From a bacterium (GTDB lineage Bacteria > Verrucomicrobiota > Verrucomicrobiae > Limisphaerales > J093), in contig JAKCAB010000283.1 in assembly GCA_021839785.1 (NCBI GenBank), forward strand, positions 1-5,643: DNA of 5,643 nt, given 5' to 3'. Shown here in pieces: positions 1 to 5,643 of this stretch (within the stretch, counting starts at the first letter, position 1; the number at the start of each line of letters is the position of its first letter). The translations under genes and the position numbers were made by a program. The notes under the pieces were generated by a model that was given only the letters and a program-made list of their open reading frames with translations, was not told the DNA's origin and ran no database searches.

Positions 1-33
1 CTTTTGCCACCGGCGGCCGTAAGCCAAATCGTT

Positions 34-705
34 TTACGATGGCGCGAGCGCCACGGCCACGGTCACCGGCATGGTCCAAATTTCCAGCGAGACGGTCTTC
101 ACGACCCGGAAACCCGCGGCGCTGAGCTCGGCCGCCACGTCGATCGGCCGGCAATCCACGATGTGCGGAAAGTGGCGGTGCATCCACACGTAGGCCCGTT
201 CCAACGCACTGGCCTGCAAACCGGGCGGAACCGTCGCCATCGAAACGACCCCCAGCCGTCCGCCGGCACGCAGCACGCGACGCACTTCCGCCAAAACCAA
301 GGGAATGTCCCCGTCGGGGAAAAGTTCCAGCGTGAAGCTCGTGTAAGCCGCGTCGAACTCCGCGTCTGCGAAGGGCAGACTCCGCGCGTCAGCCACGCGC
401 AAATCCACCGGTGCGGAGGTTTGGGCAGTCTCCATTTTCTTGCGAGCGACCGCCAACATGCCGGGCGAAATGTCCACTCCGCAAACCTGACCGCCCGCGC
501 CGACCTTGGCCGCCAGGTCGAGAATTTCGTTGCCCGTGCCGAAACCGACTTCCAGGACGCGTTCGCCGGGCTGCACGGCGAGCGCCTCCAAACCCGCCAG
601 CCGGGCGGACCGCTCGCTGGCGTCCGACAAGAGGTCGTACGCGACGCTGATCCGGTCGTAGAATGCGCGGTTGGATTCGTGGTGGCCCGCCGTGGATTCG
701 TTCAT
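34..705 (-). CDS. Class I SAM-dependent methyltransferase, UbiE/Methyltransf_11-like
   Basis: A 223-residue protein expected to transfer a methyl group from S-adenosylmethionine to an unidentified, probably small-molecule or lipid, substrate in the cytoplasm. An N-terminal helix carries FYDRISVAYD (residues 15-24), as in UbiE/COQ5-type enzymes. SAM motif I is VLEVGFGTGNE (50-60), the acidic residue after strand 2 lies in GVDISPGML (76-84), motif II is around DARSLPFADAEFDAAY (106-121), and RRVLRAGGRLGVV (142-154) is the usual motif III region. Length is normal for a stand-alone Rossmann methyltransferase. The ATG at 705 is well supported because an in-frame TAA lies three codons upstream. No clear Shine-Dalgarno precedes it. 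It follows the HAD gene after 85 nt and may be the last gene of that run. The family is clear. The substrate is not, and I would not call it UbiE itself without the rest of a quinone pathway. Confidence 0.9.
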   Translation of the reverse strand: MNESTAGHHESNRAFYDRISVAYDLLSDASERSARLAGLEALAVQPGERVLEVGFGTGNEILDLAAKVGAGGQVCGVDISPGMLAVARKKMETAQTSAPVDLRVADARSLPFADAEFDAAYTSFTLELFPDGDIPLVLAEVRRVLRAGGRLGVVSMATVPPGLQASALERAYVWMHRHFPHIVDCRPIDVAAELSAAGFRVVKTVSLEIWTMPVTVAVALAPS

Positions 706-757
706 GGCGCCCAGCTTACAGAGCGCCGCGGGTAAACGCCAAGCCTGTGGCCTGGAC

Positions 758-773
758 GGGGAATTCAGTCCCC
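758..773. other. Small perfect hairpin in the gap between HAD and methyltransferase genes
   Basis: GGGGA and TCCCC form a five-base-pair stem around the six-base loop ATTCAG. It lies 17 nt downstream of the HAD stop codon within the 85-nt gap 706-790. There is no T-tract after the stem on the minus strand, so it is not a convincing intrinsic terminator; it could be a weak RNA structure or chance in GC-rich DNA. I see nothing else recognisable in this gap. Confidence 0.25.
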
Positions 774-790
774 TGCCCGGCTGCCGGCCA

Positions 791-1495
791 TCACCTCAGC
801 GGCTCCGAATGCTCGGGCGTGGGCGAAGCGGCCGGCGCGTCGGCCGGTGCCGTTGGCAGGAGCAGTCGCTCGATTTCCTCGTAGGTGTCCACCACCTGCG
901 TCGCTTCGCCGAGTTGCTCGCGCGGCAGGGAGTTGGTGATGGCGATCACGTCCATGCCCGCGGCGCGGGCGGCCGTGACGCCAGCAGCCGAGTCTTCGAT
1001 CACGCAGCACTGCGCCGGCGCCAGGCCCAGCAATTTCGCCGCGTGCAGGAACACGTCCGGCGCGGGCTTGGTGCGCCCCACGTCCTGCGTGCTCACGACG
1101 ACCGGGAAAAAGCGCCGGAGTTGTTTCATCGCCAGCACTTCGTCGATGACCGGATGATTCGAGCCGGAGGCGACTGCGAGGGCGTAACGTGGCGCCAGGC
1201 GGGCAAGCAGGTCCGGCAGCCCTTCGAAAATCGGCTGCTCGCGCCGGAGGATTTCGATGAGCCGATTCTGTTTCGCCGCTAACAACTGTTCCATCGGCTG
1301 TGGCGGACGGTGGCGCGCCACGAAGTCCTGCCAGAGCACTCGATCCGAGCGGCCGATGTAGGACGGGAAATGAATGCCGTGGCGACCGCCGTAACCCAGC
1401 TCGTCGAAGACATCCAGGAAGGCCCGCTCGTGCCACGGCTCGCTGTCCACGATCACGCCGTCCATGTCAAAAATGATGGCTGCAAACTGCTTCAT
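791..1495 (-). CDS. HAD-superfamily hydrolase, beta-phosphoglucomutase-like (subfamily IA)
   Basis: A 234-residue predicted cytoplasmic phosphatase or phosphomutase that would act through a phospho-aspartate intermediate. All four HAD motifs are present. Motif I is FDMDGVIVDSE, with nucleophile Asp10 and acid/base Asp12. Motif II is VASGSN with Ser110. Motif III is Lys143 in GRTKPAPDVF. Motif IV is VIEDSAAG with Glu167 and Asp168 for magnesium. Residues about 16-85 form the helical type C1 cap, as in beta-phosphoglucomutase and phosphoglycolate phosphatase relatives. After about residue 212 the protein ends in a Pro/Ala-rich tail of some 20 residues that is not part of the HAD fold. The ATG at 1495 opens directly into strand 1, the usual start for this family, but has no visible Shine-Dalgarno. 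It begins 51 nt after the VOC gene. The sequence does not separate sugar-phosphate mutase from phosphatase activity. Confidence 0.9.
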   Translation of the reverse strand: MKQFAAIIFDMDGVIVDSEPWHERAFLDVFDELGYGGRHGIHFPSYIGRSDRVLWQDFVARHRPPQPMEQLLAAKQNRLIEILRREQPIFEGLPDLLARLAPRYALAVASGSNHPVIDEVLAMKQLRRFFPVVVSTQDVGRTKPAPDVFLHAAKLLGLAPAQCCVIEDSAAGVTAARAAGMDVIAITNSLPREQLGEATQVVDTYEEIERLLLPTAPADAPAASPTPEHSEPLR

Positions 1496-1546
1496 GGCGG
1501 GGCGAAGAATGAGACTTGGAAAGGCCGCAGCGCAAGCAGTGCTGGG

Positions 1547-1942
1547 TTACGCGAACATCGCGGGCGGTCGCTCGACCAGATGCAACAAATTGCCCTCGCC
1601 GTCCGCGAAAAAAAGGACTCGGCCGCCACCGCCGGCGGGCTTGACCGGCTCGTTGAAGACCACGCCGCGCGATTCCAGTTCCGCGCGCGCACTCTCGATC
1701 GAGTCCACGCGCAACGCGACGTGCCGCCAGCCGGCCAGGCGGTTATTGGCGGTCTCGGGCAGCGCGCGTTCTGCCGCATAAATTTCAACCAGCGCCCCGC
1801 CGCCGGGCAGTTGGAGCAAGTAAGCCGGTGGCGTCTCGCCGTTGTCGAAGGCGACCCGCGCCCCCAGCGCGCGGCAATACCAGTCCTTGAGCGCCACCGG
1901 GTCGCGCGCCGGCAGGCCGAGGTGTTCCACGCGGAGGTTCAT
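1547..1942 (-). CDS. VOC-superfamily (glyoxalase/dioxygenase fold) protein
   Basis: A 131-residue protein with the two beta-alpha-beta-beta-beta modules of the vicinal oxygen chelate fold, the normal length for a single-domain member. Module 1 runs from VEHLGLPARD (5-14) through LVEIYAAE (51-58). Module 2 runs from HVALRVDSIESARAELESRG (74-93) to the strand with GEGNLLHLVERP (115-126). Candidate metal ligands are His7, Glu53, His74 and His121. The last position is often Glu in glyoxalase I, but His is also seen in VOC proteins. A metal-dependent lyase, isomerase, dioxygenase or resistance function is possible, and none can be chosen from sequence alone. The ATG at 1942 is 8 nt after the EVE stop codon, so the pair is probably co-transcribed and possibly translationally coupled. 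The bases before the ATG are CAGCCGCC, with no Shine-Dalgarno. Confidence 0.88.
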   Translation of the reverse strand: MNLRVEHLGLPARDPVALKDWYCRALGARVAFDNGETPPAYLLQLPGGGALVEIYAAERALPETANNRLAGWRHVALRVDSIESARAELESRGVVFNEPVKPAGGGGRVLFFADGEGNLLHLVERPPAMFA

Positions 1943-1950
1943 GGCGGCTG

Positions 1951-2400
1951 TCAGCGGGATTTAACGCGGCTAGCCACAGATTTCGTCGCCGAGCCACCCA
2001 GCTCGAGCAACCGCGCGAATTCGGCCTCGCCTACCGGCATCACCGAGAGGCGCGGCTGCCAGACCAGCGCGAGGTTCGCGAAGGCCGGGTCGGCCTTGAT
2101 CGCAGCTAGACTCACCGGCTTGGGCAGAGCCTGGATTGGCTCCAAATCCACGGCCGACCAGTCGCCCTCGTTGGCGGTCGGATCGGGATACGCCGCCTTA
2201 ACCACGCGGGCGAGGCCAACGATCTCCCTGCTCTCGCCGCTGTGGTAGTACAGCACCGGATCGCCCGGCTGCATGGCGCGAAGATGCAGACGCGCAGGAA
2301 AGCTCCGTACGCCGGTCCAGGCCGTGCCGCGCTCGGCTACGAACTGCGACCACGCATAAGTCTCCGGCTCTTGTTTTACCAACCAGCATCGTTGCGCCAT
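1951..2400 (-). CDS. EVE-domain protein (COG2947 / thymocyte nuclear protein-like)
   Basis: A 149-residue protein made almost entirely of one EVE domain, a PUA-like fold related to YTH. Family hallmarks are WLVKQEPETYAW (6-17), TAWTGVRSFPARLHLRAM (26-43), GDPVLYYHSGE (46-56), IVGLARVVKAAYPD (60-73), and WSAVDLEP with PVSLAAIKADP (81-105). EVE domains have been proposed or shown to bind modified bases in DNA or RNA, so this may be a modified-nucleotide reader, though no ligand is known here. The frame is open upstream to a TTG at 2508, but that would add 36 residues unlike the family. The ATG at 2400 puts the WLVKQEP motif at the expected N-terminus. The C-terminal 15 residues form a basic, Ser-rich tail. 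It leads a tight pair with the VOC gene and follows the secreted-protein gene after 104 nt. Confidence 0.92.
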   Translation of the reverse strand: MAQRCWLVKQEPETYAWSQFVAERGTAWTGVRSFPARLHLRAMQPGDPVLYYHSGESREIVGLARVVKAAYPDPTANEGDWSAVDLEPIQALPKPVSLAAIKADPAFANLALVWQPRLSVMPVGEAEFARLLELGGSATKSVASRVKSR

Positions 2401-2413
2401 GCGCGAACATCTA

Positions 2414-2419
2414 CCCTCC
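2414..2419 (-). promoter_or_regulatory. Possible ribosome binding site GGAGGG upstream of the EVE gene, awkwardly spaced
   Basis: GGAGGG is read on the minus strand. It lies 13 nt before the ATG at 2400, which is longer than usual, and only 3 nt before an out-of-frame ATG at 2410. The 2400 start is still preferred because the protein family begins there. The site may be functional with long spacing or may be coincidental. Confidence 0.35.
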
Positions 2420-2461
2420 GCGCCCGCTGGGCAAAAGCAGAAAGCGCGAATGGAGAAATGA

Positions 2462-2490
2462 CTCCCCTGCTGCCTGACTTTTGCAGGGAG
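2462..2490 (-). terminator. Imperfect hairpin after the secreted-protein gene, weak terminator candidate
   Basis: On the minus strand CTCCCTGC pairs with GCAGGGGAG, giving eight base pairs with one bulged G around a 12-nt loop that contains AAAA. It starts 15 nt after the stop codon of the 440-residue protein. The downstream sequence TCATTTCTCC is only modestly T-rich, so termination would be partial at best. It could separate the envelope gene pair from the EVE-VOC-HAD-methyltransferase run. I see no convincing promoter for the EVE gene in the rest of 2401-2504. Confidence 0.3.
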
Positions 2491-2499
2491 CCCCCCCCC
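2491..2499. repeat. Homopolymer of nine C (nine G on the coding strand)
   Basis: An uninterrupted run of nine C on the plus strand, 5 bases outside the stop codon of the upstream gene. It is the longest single-base run I noticed. It lies between genes, so length changes would not shift either preferred reading frame. It would alter only the unlikely TTG-initiated extension of the EVE gene. Confidence 0.9.
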
Positions 2500-2504
2500 G
2501 CCCG

Positions 2505-3827
2505 TCAAAGCTTCGCCCCGGCCAGGGGCTTATCGCGCGGTTGGCTGACGCCGTCGGGAGGTTCACCCTCCTCACCGTTGTAGCGCCACGCGCCCGGCTC
2601 CAGGACCAAATCCAGGTCCGAAATGTCGCGGTCCACGCGGCCGACCACCCCGCCATTGAGCCAGTCGAGGTTCGAGTTGCGCTGGGAAAACTTGTAACCC
2701 TTGACCCGGACGCTCAGCGAGACCGACTCCGTGGGCACTCCGCGGAACTCGAAGCGTCCCTCGGCGTCGAGCAGCGCCTCCGCGTGGTCCCACGCCTGCT
2801 CGCGGCCGAGGAACAACCGCGTGTCGGGCGGCACGGGCTTGCCATCGGACAACACCACGCGACCCGCGAGCCGGTGCGCCGGCGTGATGGCGATGTCCCC
2901 CAAATCGCTCGTCGTTCCGCTCTGGCCGGTAACGAACTTCCGTGGCGGCACCGCGCCGTGGCCGTGCAGCGAAGCCATTGTGACGTAGCAGACAAATTCG
3001 CGCTCGGGCGTCACGTTCGGCAACGCGAAACGCCCGTCCGCGTCCGTCGCGATTTCCTCGTAGCGGAGGGAGTTCCCAGCGGCACGGTCCGAGGTGATCA
3101 AGCCGACGAGCGCGTCCCGGACCGGCTGCCCGTCGCGCAGGATGCGCCCGGCCACGGACACGCCTTCCATCATGCGAACCAAGTGGTCCCGGCCGGGTTT
3201 CAACTCGACCCAGCGCTTGGCGACGCCGGGGCCTTCCGCTTCCGCATAGATCGTCCCCACGTTGGTCCTGCAAAGTAACAGGAAGCGGCCTTGATCGTAC
3301 GCGACGGCCAACGGATCGACGAACCGGTCGATGCCGCCCCATTGCGTCCCCAAGCCGCGCTGCATGCCCTCGGGGTTGATCACCGCGCCGACCACCGGTT
3401 TGCCGTTCTCTCCGATCACCACGCCGGCGATACGGTTCGTTGACTTCCAGGCGTCCTCGCTCAACAGCTTCAACGTGATCGTCTCGTCACCGGCGGCCGG
3501 ATCGACCTTCGTCTGAAATTTGCTTTCATGGCCCCCGGCCACCACCAGCAGGCGGAACAACAGTGTCGGATCGAGCGACTCGATCTTGAACCGCCCATCC
3601 GCGCCCGTCTGCGCCTTTTTGCTGCAATCCGCGTAACAGTACGGGCACAAGCTCGAAGTGCCTTCCTTCGGGCCGGCCGAATAGACGAACACCGTGGCTT
3701 TCGCGACCGGCGTGCCGTCGTCGTGCGTGACCCGGCCGGTCAGATCGGGCCGTGCAGCCGCCGACGCTGACAACAGGGCGGAAGCCATCACGCCCATCCC
3801 GATCAAGCACCACTGTCTTGCTTTCAT
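2505..3827 (-). CDS. Secreted carboxypeptidase-regulatory-like repeat protein with CxxCxxxC cluster
   Basis: A 440-residue predicted Sec-exported protein with no catalytic domain that I recognise. Residues 1-26 form a signal peptide: basic MKAR, a hydrophobic core, then SASAAARP, with no lipobox. Four transthyretin/Ig-like modules follow. They begin at about 29 (LTGRVTHDDGTPVAKATVFV), 133 (IAGVVIGENGKPVVGAVI), 225 (VAGRILRDGQPVRDALVGL) and 320 (LAGRVVLSDGKPV). Modules 1, 3 and 4 have DADGRF-type closing strands. Between strands of module 1 sits CPYCYADC (Cys61, 64, 68). The C-terminal part (GYKF, NLDWLNGG, DISDLDLVLEPG) ends in a polar, probably disordered tail. From memory, similar proteins occur in Verrucomicrobia and Planctomycetes, without an assigned function. 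The ATG at 3827 is chosen because AAGGAG is 8 nt upstream; ATGs at 3857, 3845 and 3833 fit less well. It lies 43 nt after the larger partner gene. Confidence 0.88.
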   Translation of the reverse strand: MKARQWCLIGMGVMASALLSASAAARPDLTGRVTHDDGTPVAKATVFVYSAGPKEGTSSLCPYCYADCSKKAQTGADGRFKIESLDPTLLFRLLVVAGGHESKFQTKVDPAAGDETITLKLLSEDAWKSTNRIAGVVIGENGKPVVGAVINPEGMQRGLGTQWGGIDRFVDPLAVAYDQGRFLLLCRTNVGTIYAEAEGPGVAKRWVELKPGRDHLVRMMEGVSVAGRILRDGQPVRDALVGLITSDRAAGNSLRYEEIATDADGRFALPNVTPEREFVCYVTMASLHGHGAVPPRKFVTGQSGTTSDLGDIAITPAHRLAGRVVLSDGKPVPPDTRLFLGREQAWDHAEALLDAEGRFEFRGVPTESVSLSVRVKGYKFSQRNSNLDWLNGGVVGRVDRDISDLDLVLEPGAWRYNGEEGEPPDGVSQPRDKPLAGAKL

Positions 3828-3835
3828 CGTCATCA

Positions 3836-3841
3836 CTCCTT
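3836..3841 (-). promoter_or_regulatory. Ribosome binding site AAGGAG for the 440-residue secreted protein
   Basis: AAGGAG is read on the minus strand with 8 nt to the ATG at 3827 and only 2 nt to the in-frame ATG at 3833. This favours initiation at 3827, giving a protein beginning MKARQW with a normal signal peptide. It is the clearest Shine-Dalgarno in the window. Confidence 0.75.
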
Positions 3842-3870
3842 CCATTTGATTGATCACACCGGGAGCGCTC

Positions 3871-5643
3871 TCATCGCTTGGACAACGCCCGCTGCCAGGC
3901 CGTTTGCAGCCGCTCGCCTTCCAGGTCGCGGCCCACCAAGCGACCGTTGGGGTCGATCAGAAACATCGTCGGCAACGTGTTCACGTCGAAGGCCGCGGTG
4001 ACTTTCGCCCGCTCTGCCTTAGCCAGCCGGGCCTGGGTCCAAGGGTAGCCGCCGCTCTCGATCGCCTGGCTCACACTCGCCGGATCGTCTCCGATGTTGA
4101 CGCCGAGCAGCGCGAGCCGATCGTCTTGGCTGAATCGGTTTTGGAGCTTCTGCAATTCCGCCAGCATCTCCAAGGAACGCCGGGACCAGGCGGCCCAAAA
4201 CACGACCAGCACGTGCTTGCCCCGGAACTGGGCCAGACTCACGGGTTGCCCATCCAACGTCTGCGCCTTCAACTCGAGCGGCGCGGCGCGGGTGACGCCC
4301 GCCTCGCTCTTGATGGGGACCACTAGCGTGCCGAGGTCGAATGGCCCGTTGCCCGGCGGCACCACCACCTCGCGCACCAGCGAGCCCAATTCGTCCTTGA
4401 GCTGCCGAAAGGGATTGGGTGGGGGATTCTCGTTCGGTTTCGTGACACGGATGCTCAACTCGTAAGTGCCGGGCGGCACGTCCTCGGCGCGGAACGAACC
4501 GTCGGTCTGGAACTCGAGTTGGTAGGTCCGAGCCTCTCGTGCCTGCTGCAATCGTGCCGGCGACCGGTACGAGGCATACCTCGCGCTTCGATAGGCATCA
4601 GAAGTCGCGAAATCTTCGTAGTTCAGCGCGGGTTCTGGCATCGGAGGCTGCTTGAGCGTCAGCACCTGGCTGTCGTTGCGCCAATCCACGGCCAAGTCGG
4701 GCGGGTCAGTCTGCGCCTGCCCGGTCACCGGCCGTCCCTCGCTCGCGTAAATGACTTTGAGCGTCTCGCCCGCCCGGACCATGATGGGCATCTGGTAACT
4801 TTCGGTAATGGCTCGGCCCATCTGCATCGGCCCCACGATCCGATACAGCTTGTATTCCCCCGCCGGGACGTTGGTGAAGACAAAGCTGCCGTCAGCCGCG
4901 GTGGCCGTGTCGTAGATCAGATGGAGACCCAGCGATGGTGACCACAACAGTGTGTTCAGACTCACGCGCGCATCCGCCCTGGGCTGGCCCGCCACTCTCA
5001 AGGTGCCTTCCACGCGACCCCACGGTTGCAGATGCACGACGCGGGTGCGTTTGACTTCGGTGGTGGACGTCTCCAGGAATCCATCCGGATGCGTAAAAAC
5101 GATGGGGCAATCGTCAATTACGGTCGGCAGTTCGAATTGCCCGTTAGCCGCGACCCGTGCCTTGATCAGGCGATCACTGTAGAAATGGTTTGGAGCGTTG
5201 CAAAAGAGCGGGCCGGCCGCTTCCTCTCCCCACACCCACACCCTCGCACCGTCGGCCGGTTGGCCATTGCGCAGGAGGACGGTAACGCCCGCTTCGCTCG
5301 CAGGTTGCAGAGCAAAATCCGGTTCCCAATCGCCTTCGTCGAAATCCCGCCACGGCGTGATCAGCGTTCCGTAGCCTTTGGCTTCAAGCAGGAGTTGAAA
5401 GCAAGGGTAACTCCCTCCCGGCCGAAACCGGGTGGCGGGCACGGTCAGCCGGAAACTCGAGTCGCCGACCTTTCCATCGAATCGAAATCCTTCAAGGTCC
5501 GCGGTCTGATACCGGACCGAATCCAACGGCACGGCAGCGCCGGTCTTCGCGTCATGTACTCGTCCCTCGACGACCAACTCTCTGTCCATGCCGTCGTGCA
5601 AGCTGAAAGTCACTTCGCGCTGTTCCGGGGCGAGCCGGATCTT
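3871..5643 (-). CDS. Multidomain carboxypeptidase-regulatory-like protein with C-terminal thioredoxin-like domain (5' end outside window)
   Basis: The visible 590 residues are the C-terminal part of a larger protein. The frame is open to the window edge (KIRLAPEQREV at the start), so the GTG at 5613 is not taken as the start. Beta-sandwich modules lie at about 22-110 (VVEGRVHDAKTGAAVPL), 119-195 (VTVLLRNGQPADGARVWV), 208-273 (VEGTLRVAGQPRADARV, then ADGSFVFTNVPAGEYKL) and 303-442. The last has a polar insertion with YRSARYASYRSPAR before DGSFRAEDVPPGTYEL. Residues 453-590 form a TlpA/AhpC-TSA thioredoxin fold: LDGQPVSLAQFRGKHVLVVFWAAW, the active-site position, then the cis-proline loop NTLPTMFLIDPNG (Pro558). 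The active site is SRRS (487-490) in place of CXXC, and the domain has no cysteine, so thiol-disulfide exchange is not expected. Envelope location is inferred from domain type; the N-terminus is unseen. It probably shares an operon with the secreted protein 43 nt downstream. Confidence 0.88.
   Translation of the reverse strand, partial: KIRLAPEQREVTFSLHDGMDRELVVEGRVHDAKTGAAVPLDSVRYQTADLEGFRFDGKVGDSSFRLTVPATRFRPGGSYPCFQLLLEAKGYGTLITPWRDFDEGDWEPDFALQPASEAGVTVLLRNGQPADGARVWVWGEEAAGPLFCNAPNHFYSDRLIKARVAANGQFELPTVIDDCPIVFTHPDGFLETSTTEVKRTRVVHLQPWGRVEGTLRVAGQPRADARVSLNTLLWSPSLGLHLIYDTATAADGSFVFTNVPAGEYKLYRIVGPMQMGRAITESYQMPIMVRAGETLKVIYASEGRPVTGQAQTDPPDLAVDWRNDSQVLTLKQPPMPEPALNYEDFATSDAYRSARYASYRSPARLQQAREARTYQLEFQTDGSFRAEDVPPGTYELSIRVTKPNENPPPNPFRQLKDELGSLVREVVVPPGNGPFDLGTLVVPIKSEAGVTRAAPLELKAQTLDGQPVSLAQFRGKHVLVVFWAAWSRRSLEMLAELQKLQNRFSQDDRLALLGVNIGDDPASVSQAIESGGYPWTQARLAKAERAKVTAAFDVNTLPTMFLIDPNGRLVGRDLEGERLQTAWQRALSKR

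Noticed and set aside
7..18. GC-rich palindrome GCCACCGGCGGC downstream of the methyltransferase as a terminator
   Set aside because: It has almost no room for a loop and is followed on the minus strand by A residues and the window end, not a T-tract.
4..735. A 243-codon open frame on the plus strand
   Set aside because: It is antisense to the methyltransferase, and its His/Arg-rich translation shows no family motif.
765..1436. A 223-codon minus-strand frame overlapping the HAD gene
   Set aside because: It is an alternate frame of the HAD gene with an Arg/Ala/Pro-rich translation. All four HAD motifs are in the other frame.
1310..2248. A 312-codon open frame on the plus strand
   Set aside because: It runs antisense across the HAD, VOC and EVE genes, all of which have clear family motifs. 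Its translation is rich in Arg and Ala with no recognisable domain, as expected for a shadow frame in GC-rich DNA.
34..2400. The EVE gene and methyltransferase as a DNA-modification or defence system
   Set aside because: The methyltransferase is of the UbiE/small-molecule type without DNA-methylase motifs such as DPPY or PCQ, and there is no nuclease or restriction gene in the window.
2401..2508. TTG at 2508 as start of the EVE gene, overlapping the upstream TGA
   Set aside because: The TTG/TGA overlap looks like translational coupling. However, it would add 36 residues encoded partly by the G9 run and unlike any EVE N-terminus, while the ATG at 2400 starts right at the conserved motif.
2572..3342. 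A 256-codon minus-strand frame inside the secreted-protein gene
   Set aside because: It is a shadow frame with an Arg/Gly-rich translation. The repeated DGRF-type modules lie in the chosen frame.
5611..5613. GTG as the true start of the large protein
   Set aside because: The frame is open through the window edge, the upstream codons read as a natural continuation, and no signal peptide follows the GTG.

Overview
The window is a GC-rich bacterial fragment with every recognisable gene on the minus strand, so transcription runs from position 5643 towards position 1. Two features fit Verrucomicrobiota (Planctomycetota or Acidobacteriota are alternatives): large predicted envelope proteins built from carboxypeptidase-regulatory-like (transthyretin/Ig-like) modules, one ending in a thioredoxin-like domain, and several genes without a Shine-Dalgarno sequence. 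This placement is an inference from protein style; there is no rRNA or phylogenetic marker in the window.

Layout in transcription order. (1) 5643-3871: the 3' part of a large multidomain protein whose start lies outside the window. It has four beta-sandwich modules and a C-terminal thioredoxin/TlpA-like domain in which both CXXC cysteines are serines. (2) 3827-2505: a 440-residue predicted secreted protein with a signal peptide, four regulatory-like modules and a CxxCxxxC cysteine cluster. It starts 43 nt after gene 1 with a good ribosome binding site, so the two probably form an operon. (3) A 104-nt gap with a run of nine G (minus strand) and an imperfect hairpin. (4) 2400-1951: an EVE-domain protein. 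(5) 1942-1547: a VOC/glyoxalase-fold protein, 8 nt downstream. (6) 1495-791: a HAD-superfamily hydrolase resembling beta-phosphoglucomutase. (7) 705-34: a UbiE-like SAM-dependent methyltransferase.

The first two genes look like one envelope-associated unit. The last four are small soluble proteins from widespread families, closely spaced and co-directional, but no shared pathway is evident. I see no mobile element, CRISPR array, tRNA, rRNA or phage gene. No non-coding stretch exceeds about 105 nt. The most unusual signals are the SxxS thioredoxin-like domain and the neighbouring exported cysteine cluster. They are worth checking but do not by themselves show a new system.
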